Below, piece by piece: positions 63,221 through 64,000 of a stretch of DNA of 64,000 nt. Position numbers and translations under genes: made by a program. Source of the stretch: Pseudomonas japonica (GTDB lineage Bacteria; Pseudomonadota; Gammaproteobacteria; Pseudomonadales; Pseudomonadaceae). The stretch is taken from NCBI RefSeq assembly GCF_013522925.1, contig NZ_JAAMQU010000012.1, positions 124,001-188,000 of the forward strand. Reading direction: 5' to 3'. Positions within the stretch are counted from its first letter, which is position 1; each line of letters starts with the position of its first letter. A model generated the notes under the pieces. The model was not told the DNA's origin. It saw only the letters and a program-made list of their open reading frames with translations, and did no database searches.

Positions 63221-64000
63221 TGGCATTGTCTGATCGCCTGCTCGCGGCGTGGTACGAAGGCCATCCCGGGCTATCGCTGCTCGCGCCGCTGGAAGCGCTT
63301 TACCGGCGAGTGGCCGGTCGCCGCCGCCAAGCGTTCAAGGACGGCACCCGCCCGGGGTGGAAAGCCCCCGTTCCCGTGGTGGTAGTGGGCAATATCACCG
63401 TAGGGGGTACCGGTAAAACGCCGATGATCCTCTGGTTGATCGACCATTGCCGCCAGGCAGGCCTGCGCGTGGGGGTGATCAGCCGCGGGTACGGTGCGCG
63501 CCCGCCACAGTTTCCCTGGCAGGTAAGGGCTGGCGATGCAGCAGCCGTGGCAGGGGATGAACCGCTGCTTATCGTGCAGCGCAGCGGGGTACCGCTGGCC
63601 ATCGATCCAGACCGCGCTCAGGCGGCCCGGGCCCTGCTCGCCGAGCACCCGCTGGACCTGATCCTGTGTGACGACGGGTTGCAGCACTACCGCCTGGCCC
63701 GCGACCTTGAACTGGTATTGATCGACGCCGCCCGCGGCCTGGGCAATCGTCGCTGCCTTCCGGCGGGGCCCCTGCGTGAGCCACCCGAGCGGCTCGCTGA
63801 GGTAGACGCGGTGCTGTGCAACGGTCAACAAGGGGATTCAAGCCTCGGCTATGGCATGACCTTGCAGCCCACCGCGCTGGTCAACGTGGCGTCCGGCGAG
63901 CGGGTTGGCCTCGATCATTTCCCGCCGGGGCAGGCCGTGCACGCGGTCGCCGGCATCGGCAACCCCCGGCGTTTCTTCTCTACCCTCGAAGCGCTAAACT
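63220..64000 (+). CDS. lpxK: Tetraacyldisaccharide 4'-kinase LpxK, 3' end outside window
   Basis: The first 260 codons of lpxK. The P loop is VGNITVGGTGKTPMILWL near 57-74, and VGVISRGYGAR and LILCDDGLQHYRL follow, the latter with the catalytic Asp-Asp. The enzyme adds the 4'-phosphate of lipid A at the inner membrane. The end lies beyond position 64000. Confidence 0.95.
   Translation, partial: MALSDRLLAAWYEGHPGLSLLAPLEALYRRVAGRRRQAFKDGTRPGWKAPVPVVVVGNITVGGTGKTPMILWLIDHCRQAGLRVGVISRGYGARPPQFPWQVRAGDAAAVAGDEPLLIVQRSGVPLAIDPDRAQAARALLAEHPLDLILCDDGLQHYRLARDLELVLIDAARGLGNRRCLPAGPLREPPERLAEVDAVLCNGQQGDSSLGYGMTLQPTALVNVASGERVGLDHFPPGQAVHAVAGIGNPRRFFSTLEALN

Overview
The window looks like a Pseudomonas chromosome of the P. 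putida/P. fluorescens type. It is GC-rich, genes are tightly packed with ATGA overlaps and purine-rich ribosome binding sites, and the cargo is typical of the genus: an aot-type arginine transport operon, EarP/EF-P, OspR/OhrR-type MarR regulators, a SagS-like hybrid kinase, a QuiP-like acylase, a type II DAHP synthase and comEC-exbB-exbD-lpxK. Genus and locus comparisons come from memory of Pseudomonas gene orders, not from a search.

Layout. (1) 1-9,000, minus strand: a ligase-associated DNA repair set (exonuclease, ATP-dependent ligase, DEXH helicase cut by the window edge), with a five-gene arginine/ornithine ABC transporter operon lying between ligase and helicase. (2) 9,048-15,204: an AT-richer island bounded by two 219-bp direct repeats, each made of the 5' end of the exonuclease gene plus its upstream bases. 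It carries two divergent operons: leftward, a nucleotidyltransferase with a PqqD-like tail, a thymidylate-kinase-like enzyme and a multi-spanning exporter; rightward, a 37-residue peptide with eight consecutive glycines, a nucleoside-phosphorylase-like protein and a DegT-type aminotransferase. I read this as a candidate undescribed peptide/nucleotide natural-product cluster. (3) 15,205-17,050: the truncated exonuclease copy, a REP-like element and an IS3-family element whose orfB is frameshifted. (4) 17,085-23,782: a three-subunit membrane gluconate-dehydrogenase-type complex and a QuiP-like acylase. (5) 23,967-31,999: small genes, an ATP-grasp/alpha-E/transglutaminase operon, a GATase, CorA, an acyltransferase and a crotonase. 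(6) 32,197-38,305: tRNA-Ser, a Gre-like factor, earP-efp, an OhrR-type regulator without ohr beside it, a TSUP permease and a LysR regulator. (7) 38,405-52,835: a YcaQ-like glycosylase, DAHP synthase, DEAD-box helicase, HtpX, AlaA-like aminotransferase, MsrB, glutathione peroxidase, SagS-like kinase, an AAA ATPase and a free-methionine sulfoxide reductase. (8) 53,052-53,603: a duplicated Glu-Gly tRNA pair behind a strong promoter, then an orphan zeta-toxin-like gene. (9) 54,775-64,000: a PA2817-family protein, FadE, an ABC-2 transporter and comEC-exbB-exbD-lpxK, with lpxK cut by the window edge.

How the parts work together. Apart from the island, IS and zeta-like gene, the window is mostly housekeeping: oxidative damage repair (MsrB, Gpx, fRMsr, OhrR), DNA repair (ligase set, YcaQ), amino-acid uptake, periplasmic sugar oxidation, translation support (EarP/EF-P) and envelope synthesis (LpxK, PlsC). 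All five base differences between the two exonuclease copies inside the reading frame fall at third codon positions. This suggests the island arrived with its own functional copy of the gene's 5' end by homologous recombination, rather than by duplication in place.
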